A stretch of DNA of 64,000 bases from Anaerosporomusa subterranea (lineage in GTDB: Bacteria; Bacillota; Negativicutes; Sporomusales; Acetonemataceae). The notes under the pieces are model-generated. The model saw nothing but the letters and a program-made list of their open reading frames with translations. It did not search any database and was not told where the DNA came from. A program made the translations under genes and the position numbers. The stretch is from assembly GCF_001611555.1 (NCBI RefSeq), contig NZ_LSGP01000025.1, positions 186,001-250,000 of the forward strand, written 5' to 3'. Positions 25,373 to 33,650 of this stretch are shown in pieces. Every line of letters starts with the position of its first letter. Position 1 is the stretch's first letter.

Positions 25373-25583
25373 GATTTGTTTTATCTATCTCATATTTAAG
25401 ATATCTCATCATCTGAGCACAAAAAGATCTTTCTGATACATTATGTTTAATGGAGCCAGCCTCATTGCGCAAAAAAACCTGATTTGCTTCTAAAAATGTT
25501 TCCATTAAGATTTCAGTCGGTCGGTCAATCTCCTTATTTGCCAATGGCTTCAAATAGATGCTGTTTCTTGCCAAGCAATTCAT
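25365..25583 (-). pseudogene. Hypothetical gene fragment ending in repeat copy 7
   Basis: The frame reads METFLEANQVFLRNEAGSIK, HNVSERSFCAQMMRYLKYEI, then runs into the dispersed repeat and stops. This NVSER..MMRYL pattern is familiar from small conserved proteins of unknown role that continue further. The natural start is probably ATG 25502; the long upstream extension overlaps another broken frame. 3' truncated. Confidence 0.4.
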
Positions 25584-25749
25584 CCTCCTTGGCGGCTAGG
25601 GGGTCAAGCCAATCCGCTTTATTTTCTGCCCACCGCACCCAACTCAGTAAGATTTCCTTTTCATGACTATCAACATTCTCGCCCACTATTAATAACTCCA
25701 TCTGGTCAGCAATTTGTCGTATTTTTTGTGTTTGATCCCAGTCAATGAC
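25534..25749 (-). pseudogene. C-terminal fragment of an unrecognised protein
   Basis: Directly after the GNAT stop codon and in the same frame: VIDWDQTQKIRQIADQMELL, SWVRWAENKADWLDPL, ending FEAIGK at 25534. It has protein-like composition but no start or ribosome site. It appears to be the tail of a lost gene. Confidence 0.35.
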
Positions 25750-25755
25750 TAATAA

Positions 25756-26190
25756 TTATTCTTGTTTCATCCACAACATTATATATTCTTTAAATCCGGA
25801 ATCTCCATTCGGCTGCTCTGATTTAATCACAAAACCACAATTCTTATAAAAGTCAACTGCACTTATGTTTTCTGCATAAACTGCCAATTCTAGGCTTGGA
25901 TATATAGACTTACAATAATTGAGGAGCTTTATACCTATGCCTTGTCCTTGATATTCTTTTAAAACAAATAACGCCCCAATAAAAGAGTTATTAATAATGC
26001 TTATAAATGCCTTGATAATATTATTTTCTTTATAAACAAAGGTTTTTGAAATAGGCATGTATTGTTCTTTAACTACGTTATAATTGTCAATCCAATATTT
26101 TTCTTGTATGAAACTGTGAGCCTTAATATTAGTCTCTAACCATATATCCATAACTTCTTTTATTTCAGAGCTCTCCAATACTTTAATCAT
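25756..26190 (-). CDS. GNAT N-acetyltransferase
   Basis: 144 residues from ATG 26190, with AGGAG five bases upstream (the longer frame to 26223 lacks one). FVLKEYQGQGIGIKLLNYCK is the acetyl-CoA loop (Q-G-Q-G-I-G), and AVDFYKNCGFVI is the C-terminal motif of the YjaB/RimI-like group. Cytosolic. Flanked by decayed genes and two repeat copies in the same orientation. Substrate unknown. Confidence 0.85.
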   Translation of the reverse strand: MIKVLESSEIKEVMDIWLETNIKAHSFIQEKYWIDNYNVVKEQYMPISKTFVYKENNIIKAFISIINNSFIGALFVLKEYQGQGIGIKLLNYCKSIYPSLELAVYAENISAVDFYKNCGFVIKSEQPNGDSGFKEYIMLWMKQE

Positions 26191-26341
26191 GTTTTTCTCC
26201 TTGTATATTAATATTGGTGTCATAACCGCCAGAACATGCCAGTCTTCAATCCTTTCGACGCAATAATAATGTTTCCCTTTCCGTCATCCATAAGGGTAAA
26301 TTTTGAGTCATCTAATTTTTTTACTCCTTTAATAAAATGAC

Positions 26342-26370
26342 TCCTGCTAGTTTTCACGATACTAGCAGGA
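26342..26370. terminator. Stem-loop, possible terminator
   Basis: TCCTGCTAGT / ACTAGCAGGA over a nine-base loop, followed on the plus strand by ATTTATAAAAAAA; it adjoins repeat copy 8. Confidence 0.45.
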
Positions 26371-26381
26371 ATTTATAAAAA

Positions 26382-26497
26382 AATGTTACTTTAAATGGAC
26401 GTGCCACCACTGTCATTAAAAAAACTGTTTACAAGTCTTGAAGAACCCACTAGTCCAGCTAAATCAAAGCCTTATCGTTCGTTCTATTACATGTCAA
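26382..26497. repeat. Dispersed repeat, copy 8 (left half)
   Basis: AATGTTACTTTAAATGGACG, GCCACCACTGTCATT, ACTGTTTACAAG and TTCTATTACATGTCAAT. Truncated before the third motif. Confidence 0.75.
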
Positions 26498-26577
26498 TTA
26501 AAATGAAGAATACTCATTTCTTCCATAACAAGCCTAGTCCATCTTTGATTAATGAACTCTTATCTCATTTTTTGAGG

Positions 26578-27105
26578 CTAACGCTTATTGCTAGCAATCT
26601 TAGTATCTTCCTTAATTTGCAGATTTACTTCTACCCCAGCCTTAACCACAGCTTCTTTTCCTTTTATGAATCCACCGACCAGCGAATATTTTATTAAAAT
26701 ATTTGGCTTATCACCATACAAACGAAGCATACCAGTCACAGGTAACGAATGACCATCCTTTGATTTAACTTCGGAAATGACAACTTCAATCTGCCCACTT
26801 CTGCCCCAAGGACCGGCTTTTTTTACTTTTGTAATGACGCCCTCAACATCAGTATTAACTGGAACTACTGTAACGTCCCCAACCGTTATATCCTCTATGA
26901 CTCTGAAATGCACTTTCTCATTGTGCTTATTCTTTTGTGAACTTATGGTATCCACTGTTTGAACTTTGATGATCGTACCTTTTGCAATTAATAAATCTTG
27001 CGGCATACTTGCTGTCGCTGTTTCATCTGCTGACGCAGATGCCACGCTCGCCATTATCATCACAATGATTAGACTAGCTAATACAATATACGATTTTAGA
27101 TTCAT
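26578..27105 (-). CDS. Secreted protein of unknown function
   Basis: 175 residues with a clear signal peptide (YIVLASLIIVMIMASVASASA, cleavage near residue 27). The mature part is beta-rich, with GTIIKVQTVDTIS, VHFRVIEDITVGDV, and charged lysine-rich strands; no metal or catalytic motif seen. I do not recognise the family. A MarR-type operator (27140-27165) lies between it and the MarR gene, so it is probably part of that regulon. Expected in the periplasm. Confidence 0.7.
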   Translation of the reverse strand: MNLKSYIVLASLIIVMIMASVASASADETATASMPQDLLIAKGTIIKVQTVDTISSQKNKHNEKVHFRVIEDITVGDVTVVPVNTDVEGVITKVKKAGPWGRSGQIEVVISEVKSKDGHSLPVTGMLRLYGDKPNILIKYSLVGGFIKGKEAVVKAGVEVNLQIKEDTKIASNKR

Positions 27106-27139
27106 ACTAAACCCTCCAAAAATAATTTGTAAAGTTTAA

Positions 27140-27165
27140 AGTTAGTTTTATCTAACTAACTTTAC
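27140..27165. promoter_or_regulatory. MarR-type operator
   Basis: AAGTTAG-TTTTAT-CTAACTAACTT: an inverted repeat of AGTTAG/CTAACT. The block TCTAACTAACT is close to that in 28804-28825. Confidence 0.55.
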
Positions 27166-27175
27166 ATCAAAATTT

Positions 27176-27619
27176 TTATTTATCTATCTCGTTAACGATT
27201 TTTCTTAAGAGCTCTGTGAACTGTTTTTTCTCATCATCCTCAAGACACTTTGTCATCTTTCGTGCAAAATAATAATAACCCATGCTCTCAATCCTTAAAA
27301 CCTCTTTCCCTTTTTCCGCTAAGTATAAATGGAAAGTTCTTAAATCTTCTTCTGACTGCTTCTTATAAACCATATTACGCTTGATCAGTCTGTTAACGAT
27401 GTCCGTGACAGTGGATTTTTGGACATTAAACTTTTCTACCAACTGTTTAAAAGTAGGGCCATCCATTTCATTAATCGCATGGAGATAATGCAGTTGTGTT
27501 ATGGTTAGATTAAATAACTCTCCGCTGTCTGCTTCTTCCTTATACTTCCTCATGGACTGCCGCATGGATTCCGATAGAATATCTATATATTTTACAATAA
27601 GAGCTTCCGTTTCCATCAT
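27176..27619 (-). CDS. MarR-family transcriptional regulator
   Basis: 147 residues, ATG with GAAGGGAG upstream. Winged helix: LFNLTITQLHYLHAINEM, FNVQKSTVTDIVNRLIKRNM, then the wing YKKQSEEDLRTFHLYLAEKG. It follows the Tat-exported nitroreductase-like gene in the same direction (31 bases) and faces matching operator sites on both sides, so it likely represses its own operon and the secreted-protein gene. Confidence 0.9.
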   Translation of the reverse strand: MMETEALIVKYIDILSESMRQSMRKYKEEADSGELFNLTITQLHYLHAINEMDGPTFKQLVEKFNVQKSTVTDIVNRLIKRNMVYKKQSEEDLRTFHLYLAEKGKEVLRIESMGYYYFARKMTKCLEDDEKKQFTELLRKIVNEIDK

Positions 27620-27650
27620 ATTCTCCCTTCAAACCTTAGAGCAACCTGTA

Positions 27651-28769
27651 TTACATGACAATTATTTTAGACACAGGCATACGTAAACTGACGGGTTGTA
27701 TATACTCTTTAATATAACCTATCCTTATTACAAACTGTATACTTCCACTATGACCAAGCTCTTTAGCCAGTTCCGTACGCCAGGGGGCTTCCTCTAATAT
27801 CTGGGTCATAGGATGGAAAGCAATTAACTTCTCGTGAGCACGCAACCAAGCTGACTGTAGCACCCTCCCTGCATTTATCAAGTCAGCTACAGTAGAACTA
27901 TCGCTTTTCACAACCAGCCATCCGGCGCAAGTTTGCACCTGGTCCTCAATTAACTTCAACGTCTCATTTCTGAACGTCTTACCCAGTACATCTCCTTTAC
28001 TAAAGAAGTGTTTTGCATACCAACGAACAATACCCTGCATTTCCATGCTTTCAGGGGTAAGACCGTTGCGATATTCTCTTGCTTCCCGATCGGTCCATCT
28101 GATCCATTCGGCTAACTCAGTCTGAGCATCTTCCCTATATACTTGAGCTTTATTTGCCAGCAAGTTAGCTTGGCTCAAATATGTTCCTTCTTTAGAATTC
28201 AGCGGATAATAAAACACGACGTTTTTATCATTTTCCACTAGATGACTTATATCTTCCGTCCTTATCGCACTTTTTAGCAAATGTTTTCTTACCGTCCTCC
28301 GTTCTTTTATCAATTTGTCAGAGACACTTGTCTCTTTCCCCTTGACTAGCCTTACCTCTGCTATCTCAGAGCTATAGTTATCTTTCCCTATAACGTCAAT
28401 TTCCGCTTCATATCCGTACATTCCCGCTGCTACCGACAAATTTTCTATAAAAGCCCCTATTGATAACATCATTTCCCGATTGTCAGGATCAACAGCCGGT
28501 AGCCATCGCGTTCTATCGGATCCTATTACCCATCGTTTCGGACCTTTAATTGTTATGATCCAAGGCTGCGTATTGTGGCCACTAGGAGCAAGAGATGCTA
28601 AATATAATATTTTGATTTCAGCCTCGGTTAAACCCGGTACATATTGCAGCGTGTATTCTTTTCTCATTGCAGCTTCATCTTCCATCTGCAGCCAAGAGTA
28701 CGAAAATGATCCAACTCCAAGCGCAACTACCCCGGCACAACTATACTTTATAAATTTCCGCCTGTTCAG
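27651..28769 (-). CDS. Acg-family nitroreductase-like protein with Tat signal
   Basis: The obvious ATG is 28685, but the frame stays open upstream and encodes NRRKFIKYSCAGVVALGVGS, a twin-arginine signal (RRKFIK) with a hydrophobic core. A CTG at 28769 preceded by GGGGGAG gives a 372-residue protein starting MNRRKFIK, which I prefer. The mature part has LYLASLAPSGHNTQPWII and DNREMMLSIGAFIENL, as in the Acg/nitroreductase-like family of FMN proteins. Expected on the outer face of the inner membrane or in the periplasm. A MarR operator lies 35 bases upstream. Confidence 0.75.
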   Translation of the reverse strand: MNRRKFIKYSCAGVVALGVGSFSYSWLQMEDEAAMRKEYTLQYVPGLTEAEIKILYLASLAPSGHNTQPWIITIKGPKRWVIGSDRTRWLPAVDPDNREMMLSIGAFIENLSVAAGMYGYEAEIDVIGKDNYSSEIAEVRLVKGKETSVSDKLIKERRTVRKHLLKSAIRTEDISHLVENDKNVVFYYPLNSKEGTYLSQANLLANKAQVYREDAQTELAEWIRWTDREAREYRNGLTPESMEMQGIVRWYAKHFFSKGDVLGKTFRNETLKLIEDQVQTCAGWLVVKSDSSTVADLINAGRVLQSAWLRAHEKLIAFHPMTQILEEAPWRTELAKELGHSGSIQFVIRIGYIKEYIQPVSLRMPVSKIIVM

Positions 28770-28803
28770 AAAGCACTCCCCCTCCCCAACCAGAGCCTTT
28801 TTA

Positions 28804-28825
28804 TTAGTTAGACCTAACTAACTAA
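28804..28825. promoter_or_regulatory. MarR-type operator
   Basis: TTAGTTAG-AC-CTAACTAA, a perfect 8-bp inverted repeat, followed by CTAA. It lies upstream of the Tat nitroreductase gene; similar site at 27140. Confidence 0.6.
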
Positions 28826-28986
28826 TATTAAACTATACATGCTTTGATTTGTAAATACCTAAAATACATTTTTTCGACCTCAACTTTGCATAATTCCATT
28901 ACCAGCTCGCAATTTGAAACAACACATGCTGTTAATACTTTCTGGCATCCAAGGGATACCCAGTCACAAAAACCGCTGCTTAGTAA

Positions 28987-29029
28987 GGTATCACACTATT
29001 AGTACCAAGCGCATAACATATTATGTAAA
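28987..29029. repeat. 43-bp repeat, copy B
   Basis: GGTATCACACTATTAGTACC and AAGCGCATAACATATTATG; matches 15430-15472 with three substitutions. No gene follows on the plus strand. The rest of 28826-29176 holds no recognised gene. Confidence 0.6.
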
Positions 29030-29068
29030 ATTCCAGGACGATTTAAATAATACTAAATGCCCCGCTAT

Positions 29069-29100
29069 CCTTTGTGACAAAAAAGGACCGTCCCTCCTTT
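29069..29100. repeat. Half of a REP-like palindrome
   Basis: TGTGACAAAAAAGGACCGTC-CCTCC resembles one arm of the GGGGACGG..TTTGTCAC hairpins scattered in many Firmicutes. The second arm is missing. A similar degraded half occurs near 47030-47052. Confidence 0.35.
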
Positions 29101-29176
29101 CTCTCCTATTCTGTTGACATTATTCGTTCTCCCAAATATAGAAACGGTTAATCTAACGTGAATCTGAATTACTCAA

Positions 29177-29845
29177 TCAATAATTTTGCTCTGAACCACG
29201 CTTTATGTAAAAAGGGTTTCTTGCTTTGGGCTGAAACTCAGCATAAAAACCAAGATTCACAGTTAAACTCACCAAGGCAACATAAGCCACCATTTCTGCC
29301 AATTCTTCAAATAAACCATGCCTGAGACCAATCAGACCTGCTAGGCTATGCTCGAATAAATCTGCACCAACTACCGCGATCAATAGTATGATCCCATCAA
29401 CGGCTGGGAGTTTAGCGTTTTTTAGCCAATACACTACTTCTTTATGCAAATCATTTTTGATCATATACGCCGCAATAAGGGCCAGCACAATAACGATGCC
29501 GGGATAGACATACGGTCCATACCACAACTGTTTTAGAGACAAGAAACCTCCTTTGCCGTTCGGGTAAAAGACCCGGCCCCAACTCAGCTCACGACTGACG
29601 AGAATCAGCCAGAAGGGGACACTGCAGAGGAATAAACGTTTCGCGCTACTATTGCCGATTCCATAGAAATATGCACCGATGGCAGTCACACAGCCAATAA
29701 CTAATATAGCCACTTGGCCCCATTCAATTGGTCCATTCTCGCTGGCAATATCAGGCGATAGACATAAACCTAAAGGGATAACTGACAGTAGAAGAACTAG
29801 TAATAAAGTTGACACAGGGGTAAGAGTCCAATAAAGTTTGTACAT
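29177..29845 (-). CDS. Integral membrane protein of unknown function
   Basis: 222 residues with about six hydrophobic segments. Conserved-looking polar motifs: ENGPIEWGQ after helix 1, SRELSWGRVFYPNGKGG between helices 3 and 4, and FEELAEMVAYVAL in the last segment. The pattern of paired acidic residues facing helices suggests a small-molecule or metal-linked function, but I recognise no family. It follows a small secreted-peptide gene whose stop region supplies its ribosome site (AGGAAGGAG), so the two are likely coupled. Confidence 0.7.
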   Translation of the reverse strand: MYKLYWTLTPVSTLLLVLLLSVIPLGLCLSPDIASENGPIEWGQVAILVIGCVTAIGAYFYGIGNSSAKRLFLCSVPFWLILVSRELSWGRVFYPNGKGGFLSLKQLWYGPYVYPGIVIVLALIAAYMIKNDLHKEVVYWLKNAKLPAVDGIILLIAVVGADLFEHSLAGLIGLRHGLFEELAEMVAYVALVSLTVNLGFYAEFQPKARNPFYIKRGSEQNY

Positions 29846-29852
29846 GGGATAG

Positions 29853-30017
29853 TTAACACTCCTTCCTGCTGACTACAAGCATAGAATGCTGATCCTTCAA
29901 AGAGCAACGCTGTCCAAGCGATAATTCTACAGACGCCGCTGATGCAGATTGACCAAACATGAGTAAAGCAAGCCCTAATAGCATGCTTCTATTAGCGTAA
30001 ACTGGCAGTGATTTCAC
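29853..30017 (-). CDS. Small secreted or membrane-anchored peptide (54 residues)
   Basis: GTG 30017 with GGAGGGAC six bases upstream. The product has a signal peptide (MLLGLALLMFGQSASAA) and a short mature part with two cysteines, ending SRKEC. Seven bases separate its stop from the next start, so it forms a two-gene operon with the membrane protein. Confidence 0.5.
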   Translation of the reverse strand: MKSLPVYANRSMLLGLALLMFGQSASAASVELSLGQRCSLKDQHSMLVVSRKEC

Positions 30018-30073
30018 AATAGTCCCTCCAAGTTAAACTGGTTTACATTTCAATTTAGCAGTTTTAGTAAAGA

Positions 30074-30517
30074 TTATTTAACAACCAGTACCGGGCAACG
30101 CGCAGCGTGAACAACATAGTTGCTAACACTGCCAAGAACGAGGCCCGAAATGGAGCCGAGGCCCCGGCTGCCGATAACAATAACATCATAATTATTTTGT
30201 TCTGCAAACTCTGTAATGACAATGGTTGGTGATCCAACCTCATTATATGCTTGCACTTTAACAGTGCTGGGGACGCACTTCACCCCTTCGGAAAGTATCT
30301 TTTTCGCAAACTCTTCCGGTTTAGCAACCGAGTATGTCGGAATCTTATGACCTTCGATTTGAGAGGCCAGTGGCAGTTGTTGCGATAAAACCGACACATA
30401 AAGCACACCTAGCTCAGCCCCTGCGTAGCGGGCTAATGCGATTGCATGGGCCAATGCCTTAAATGAGTTTTTAGAGCCATCAATAGGTACTAAAACTTTT
30501 TTATACATTACATCCAT
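30074..30517 (-). CDS. Universal stress protein (UspA family)
   Basis: 147 residues from ATG 30517 (GGAG nine bases upstream; ATG 30508 also possible). VLVPIDGSKNSFKAL at the start and the ATP-binding motif GSRGLGSISGLVLGSVS near residue 120 (G-2x-G-9x-G-S). Cytosolic stress protein. It lies 58 bases after the RND pump stop and may be cotranscribed. Confidence 0.92.
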   Translation of the reverse strand: MDVMYKKVLVPIDGSKNSFKALAHAIALARYAGAELGVLYVSVLSQQLPLASQIEGHKIPTYSVAKPEEFAKKILSEGVKCVPSTVKVQAYNEVGSPTIVITEFAEQNNYDVIVIGSRGLGSISGLVLGSVSNYVVHAARCPVLVVK

Positions 30518-30575
30518 CTTTAGCAACTCCATTTCGAAAATATATTTTACCAAACTTTCACATTACTTCCCGCTA

Positions 30576-33500
30576 TTAAACAGAATGACCTGTGTTAACC
30601 ACGTCAGAAACAGGGGGTCGCGCCTTATACAAGGCAGCATACATGACAGGTAAAACCAGTAAGGTTAATACCGTCGCACCGGCTAATCCCGCTGCTATAG
30701 TCACGGCCATCGGACCCCAAAACATATTTGAAAAAAGCGGAATCATGCCCAAAATCGCCGCTGCCGCAGTCAGTAGAATGGGGCGGAAGCGAATGACGGT
30801 GGCATTAATAATGGCATCCCAAAGCGTGTCGCCTTCGGCCAACTGCTGATCAATCTGATCCATCAAAATAATCGTGTTGCGCATAATAATCCCGGCTAAC
30901 GCCAGTATGCCCAGTTGAACGACAAATCCCATGGGGCTACCGGTTACGAAAAGACCGATAGAAACGCCGATCAGACCAAGCGGCGCAGTCAGTAAGGTTA
31001 AGATCATCTTGGGTATATTCTGCAATTGAATCATGAGAAGAATCATGATGGTAACAATCATTGCCGGTATCGTCTCGGCAATATACCCGGCAGCAGCAAC
31101 ACTATCTTCTTTCGTCCCATCGTATTCAATGCTGTAGCCTATAGGGAGCGTTGCACGCAAATCGTCGAGTTGGCTATAAATCTGCTCTGCGACGCTATCT
31201 CCGGTCGCACCGGGGATGATTTCCGCCTGAACATTAATCATCGGTTTTAAGTTCTGGCGGTAAACCAAACCTTCTTCCATCTCAAACGTTATTTTAGCAA
31301 TTTGGTCTAGCGGCACGTACTTACCATTGCCGATATGAATATTCAAGTCCTTCATCCGCGAAGGATCTTTACGATCATGATCGGCCAAACGAAATACCAT
31401 ACTGATTGTTTTATCGCTTTCCCGGAATTCAGAAAGCGGTGCACCCGATACTTGTGTTTGAAGCGCGCCCGACAACGCCTGCGAAGTAACTCCCAGCATT
31501 CTGGCTTTGTCCTGATCAATTTCCAAATGCATCACTTTGCTTTTTTCATTCCAGTTGAGGTTGACGTTTTTTACATTAGGATTACGGGCCATAATCGTCT
31601 CCACTTGTTGCGCAATTTCCCGCACTTTTTCATGCTCATACCCGTTTACACGCAGCATAACCGGATAGTCGGCCGAAGGCCCGTTACCAATTACTTTTGT
31701 ATGAACCTGAACGTCTGGGAAATCACTTTTCAACATTTTACTGACTTTGGCCTCCAACTGGTTGCGCGCGTTATAATCCTTAGCAACAATAATGAACTCG
31801 GAGAAATTGGGTTTATTGAAGGAAGGCTCAAAACTTAAAACAAAGCGTGGCGCTCCTTCTCCTACATGATATGTATAATAAGAAATCAATGGATCCCCAT
31901 CTAGTTGTTGCGCAAACTGGCGGGCGATTTCTTCGCTATTTTTGATGGTGGCGCCTTCTTGCAGTTTCAATTGAACAATAAGCTCTGGCCGCGTAGAGGA
32001 AGGGAAAAATTCTAGTTTGATCAATCCCATCAATGCGACAGCAGCAAAAAAACAGCCTACCGTAGTCAACAAAACCACTTTGCGGTTCAACAAAAACCGA
32101 TTCAATACTTGCCTAAACAGCAAATAGAATTTTGAATCGTGCACGTTTTCCGCTTGATGATTAGGTTTAATTTTGATAAACAGATAACCTAATAGTGGCG
32201 TAACCGTACCAGCTACAATCCATGATGCGAGCAGCGCGATGGTTATAACGGAGAAAATGGTAGCGCAATATTCAGATCCGCCCCCCGCAGCGAATCCGAC
32301 CGGTATGAAGCCGGCGCAGGTCACTAACTCGCCAGTTAAACGTGGGTACGCAGTAGACGTGTAGGAGAAGCAAGCGGCATCGAAGCGACTCCAGCCCTGC
32401 TCAATTTTGACCATCATCGTCTCAATCGTGATAATCGCGTCATCAACTAGTAGCCCCAAAGCGATAATAAGCGCACCCAATGAAATTCTTTGCAACTCAA
32501 TTCCCATGAAATTCATAAAAGTAAACACAATGGCAATGACGAACGGAATACACAAGGCAACAATAAAACCAGAGTGGATGCCCAGGCTAATGAAGCTTAC
32601 AATAAGCACAATGACAATGGCTTCGACCAGGGATTTTATGAATTCGTCAATAGACGTTTTTACAACCTTTGGTTGATTAACAGTCTGATGAATTTCCATC
32701 CCGGCTGGCAACGATTTTTGAATTTGCTTAATCGTTGACTCAAGCGTTTCGCCTAGCTCCAAAATATTCCCGCCAGGTTCCATTGCTAGAGAAATGCCAA
32801 CCGCCGGTTCGCCATTATAAAAGAACTTTGGGTCGTTGGGATCCGCATATGCACGCGAGATCTTGGCAATATCGCCTAGGCGAATAGTCCGTCCGTTAGC
32901 TTGAATGGGCAGATTCCGAATATCCTCCACCTTTTCAAACATCCCGGTAACGCGCAAATATATATTATCAGAGCTTGTTTCGATCATGCCGGCTGGAGTC
33001 ATGGCATTTTGACTTTGAATGGCAGCGCTTATCAGATTCGGATCAATACCTAGTTGAGCTAGTTTACTGTTTTCAATTTCGATATAAATTTTTTCTTTTT
33101 GCACGCCAAGCAGATTCACTTTCTTTACACTGGACACACCTGACAAAATACGGCGGATCTTTTCGCCTTTTTCCCGCATTTCTTCATACGTGTAACCATC
33201 GCCGGTGAGCGCATAAACCACGCCATATACCTCGTCGAAGCGATCATTAAATTCCGGCGCTAACACACCTGTGGGCAGTGTGCCTTTTATGTCATTGACC
33301 ATATTACGCGCTTCAACCCATTTATTGCGAATTTCTGCTTTCGGCACTGTTTCCTTCACGTTGACGTAAATAACACTGAAACCGGGCACTGAATAGCTTT
33401 TTAAGAAATCGAGTCCAGGTAAATCCTGTAGTTTTTTCTCTATTTTATCGGTAACTTGATCTTCTACTTGACGAGCTGTTGCGCCCGGCCAAGCAACAGT

Positions 33501-33650
33501 CACAACCATCTGCTTGATGGTAAAGTCAGGATCTTCCATGCGCCCGAGATTTTTATAGGAAGCAATACCGGCAGCAAAAAACAATATGATAAAAAACCAA
33601 ACAAATTGTTTATGCTTAAGTGTCCATTCCGTTAAATTAAAGTTGCTCAT
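30576..33650 (-). CDS. RND efflux pump, inner-membrane permease
   Basis: 1024 residues, twelve predicted membrane helices with two large periplasmic loops. Starts FNLTEWTLKHKQFVWFFIIL, GRMEDPDFTIKQMVV; TM4 has GLLVDDAIITIE with the paired Asp of the proton relay; a second-half FFPSSTRPELIVQ follows. The sequence fits the HAE1/AcrB-like group rather than metal CusA. Its start overlaps the stop of the adaptor by four bases (ATGA), so the two are translationally coupled. Substrates unknown. Needs an outer-membrane channel, not seen here. Confidence 0.93.
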   Translation of the reverse strand: MSNFNLTEWTLKHKQFVWFFIILFFAAGIASYKNLGRMEDPDFTIKQMVVTVAWPGATARQVEDQVTDKIEKKLQDLPGLDFLKSYSVPGFSVIYVNVKETVPKAEIRNKWVEARNMVNDIKGTLPTGVLAPEFNDRFDEVYGVVYALTGDGYTYEEMREKGEKIRRILSGVSSVKKVNLLGVQKEKIYIEIENSKLAQLGIDPNLISAAIQSQNAMTPAGMIETSSDNIYLRVTGMFEKVEDIRNLPIQANGRTIRLGDIAKISRAYADPNDPKFFYNGEPAVGISLAMEPGGNILELGETLESTIKQIQKSLPAGMEIHQTVNQPKVVKTSIDEFIKSLVEAIVIVLIVSFISLGIHSGFIVALCIPFVIAIVFTFMNFMGIELQRISLGALIIALGLLVDDAIITIETMMVKIEQGWSRFDAACFSYTSTAYPRLTGELVTCAGFIPVGFAAGGGSEYCATIFSVITIALLASWIVAGTVTPLLGYLFIKIKPNHQAENVHDSKFYLLFRQVLNRFLLNRKVVLLTTVGCFFAAVALMGLIKLEFFPSSTRPELIVQLKLQEGATIKNSEEIARQFAQQLDGDPLISYYTYHVGEGAPRFVLSFEPSFNKPNFSEFIIVAKDYNARNQLEAKVSKMLKSDFPDVQVHTKVIGNGPSADYPVMLRVNGYEHEKVREIAQQVETIMARNPNVKNVNLNWNEKSKVMHLEIDQDKARMLGVTSQALSGALQTQVSGAPLSEFRESDKTISMVFRLADHDRKDPSRMKDLNIHIGNGKYVPLDQIAKITFEMEEGLVYRQNLKPMINVQAEIIPGATGDSVAEQIYSQLDDLRATLPIGYSIEYDGTKEDSVAAAGYIAETIPAMIVTIMILLMIQLQNIPKMILTLLTAPLGLIGVSIGLFVTGSPMGFVVQLGILALAGIIMRNTIILMDQIDQQLAEGDTLWDAIINATVIRFRPILLTAAAAILGMIPLFSNMFWGPMAVTIAAGLAGATVLTLLVLPVMYAALYKARPPVSDVVNTGHSV

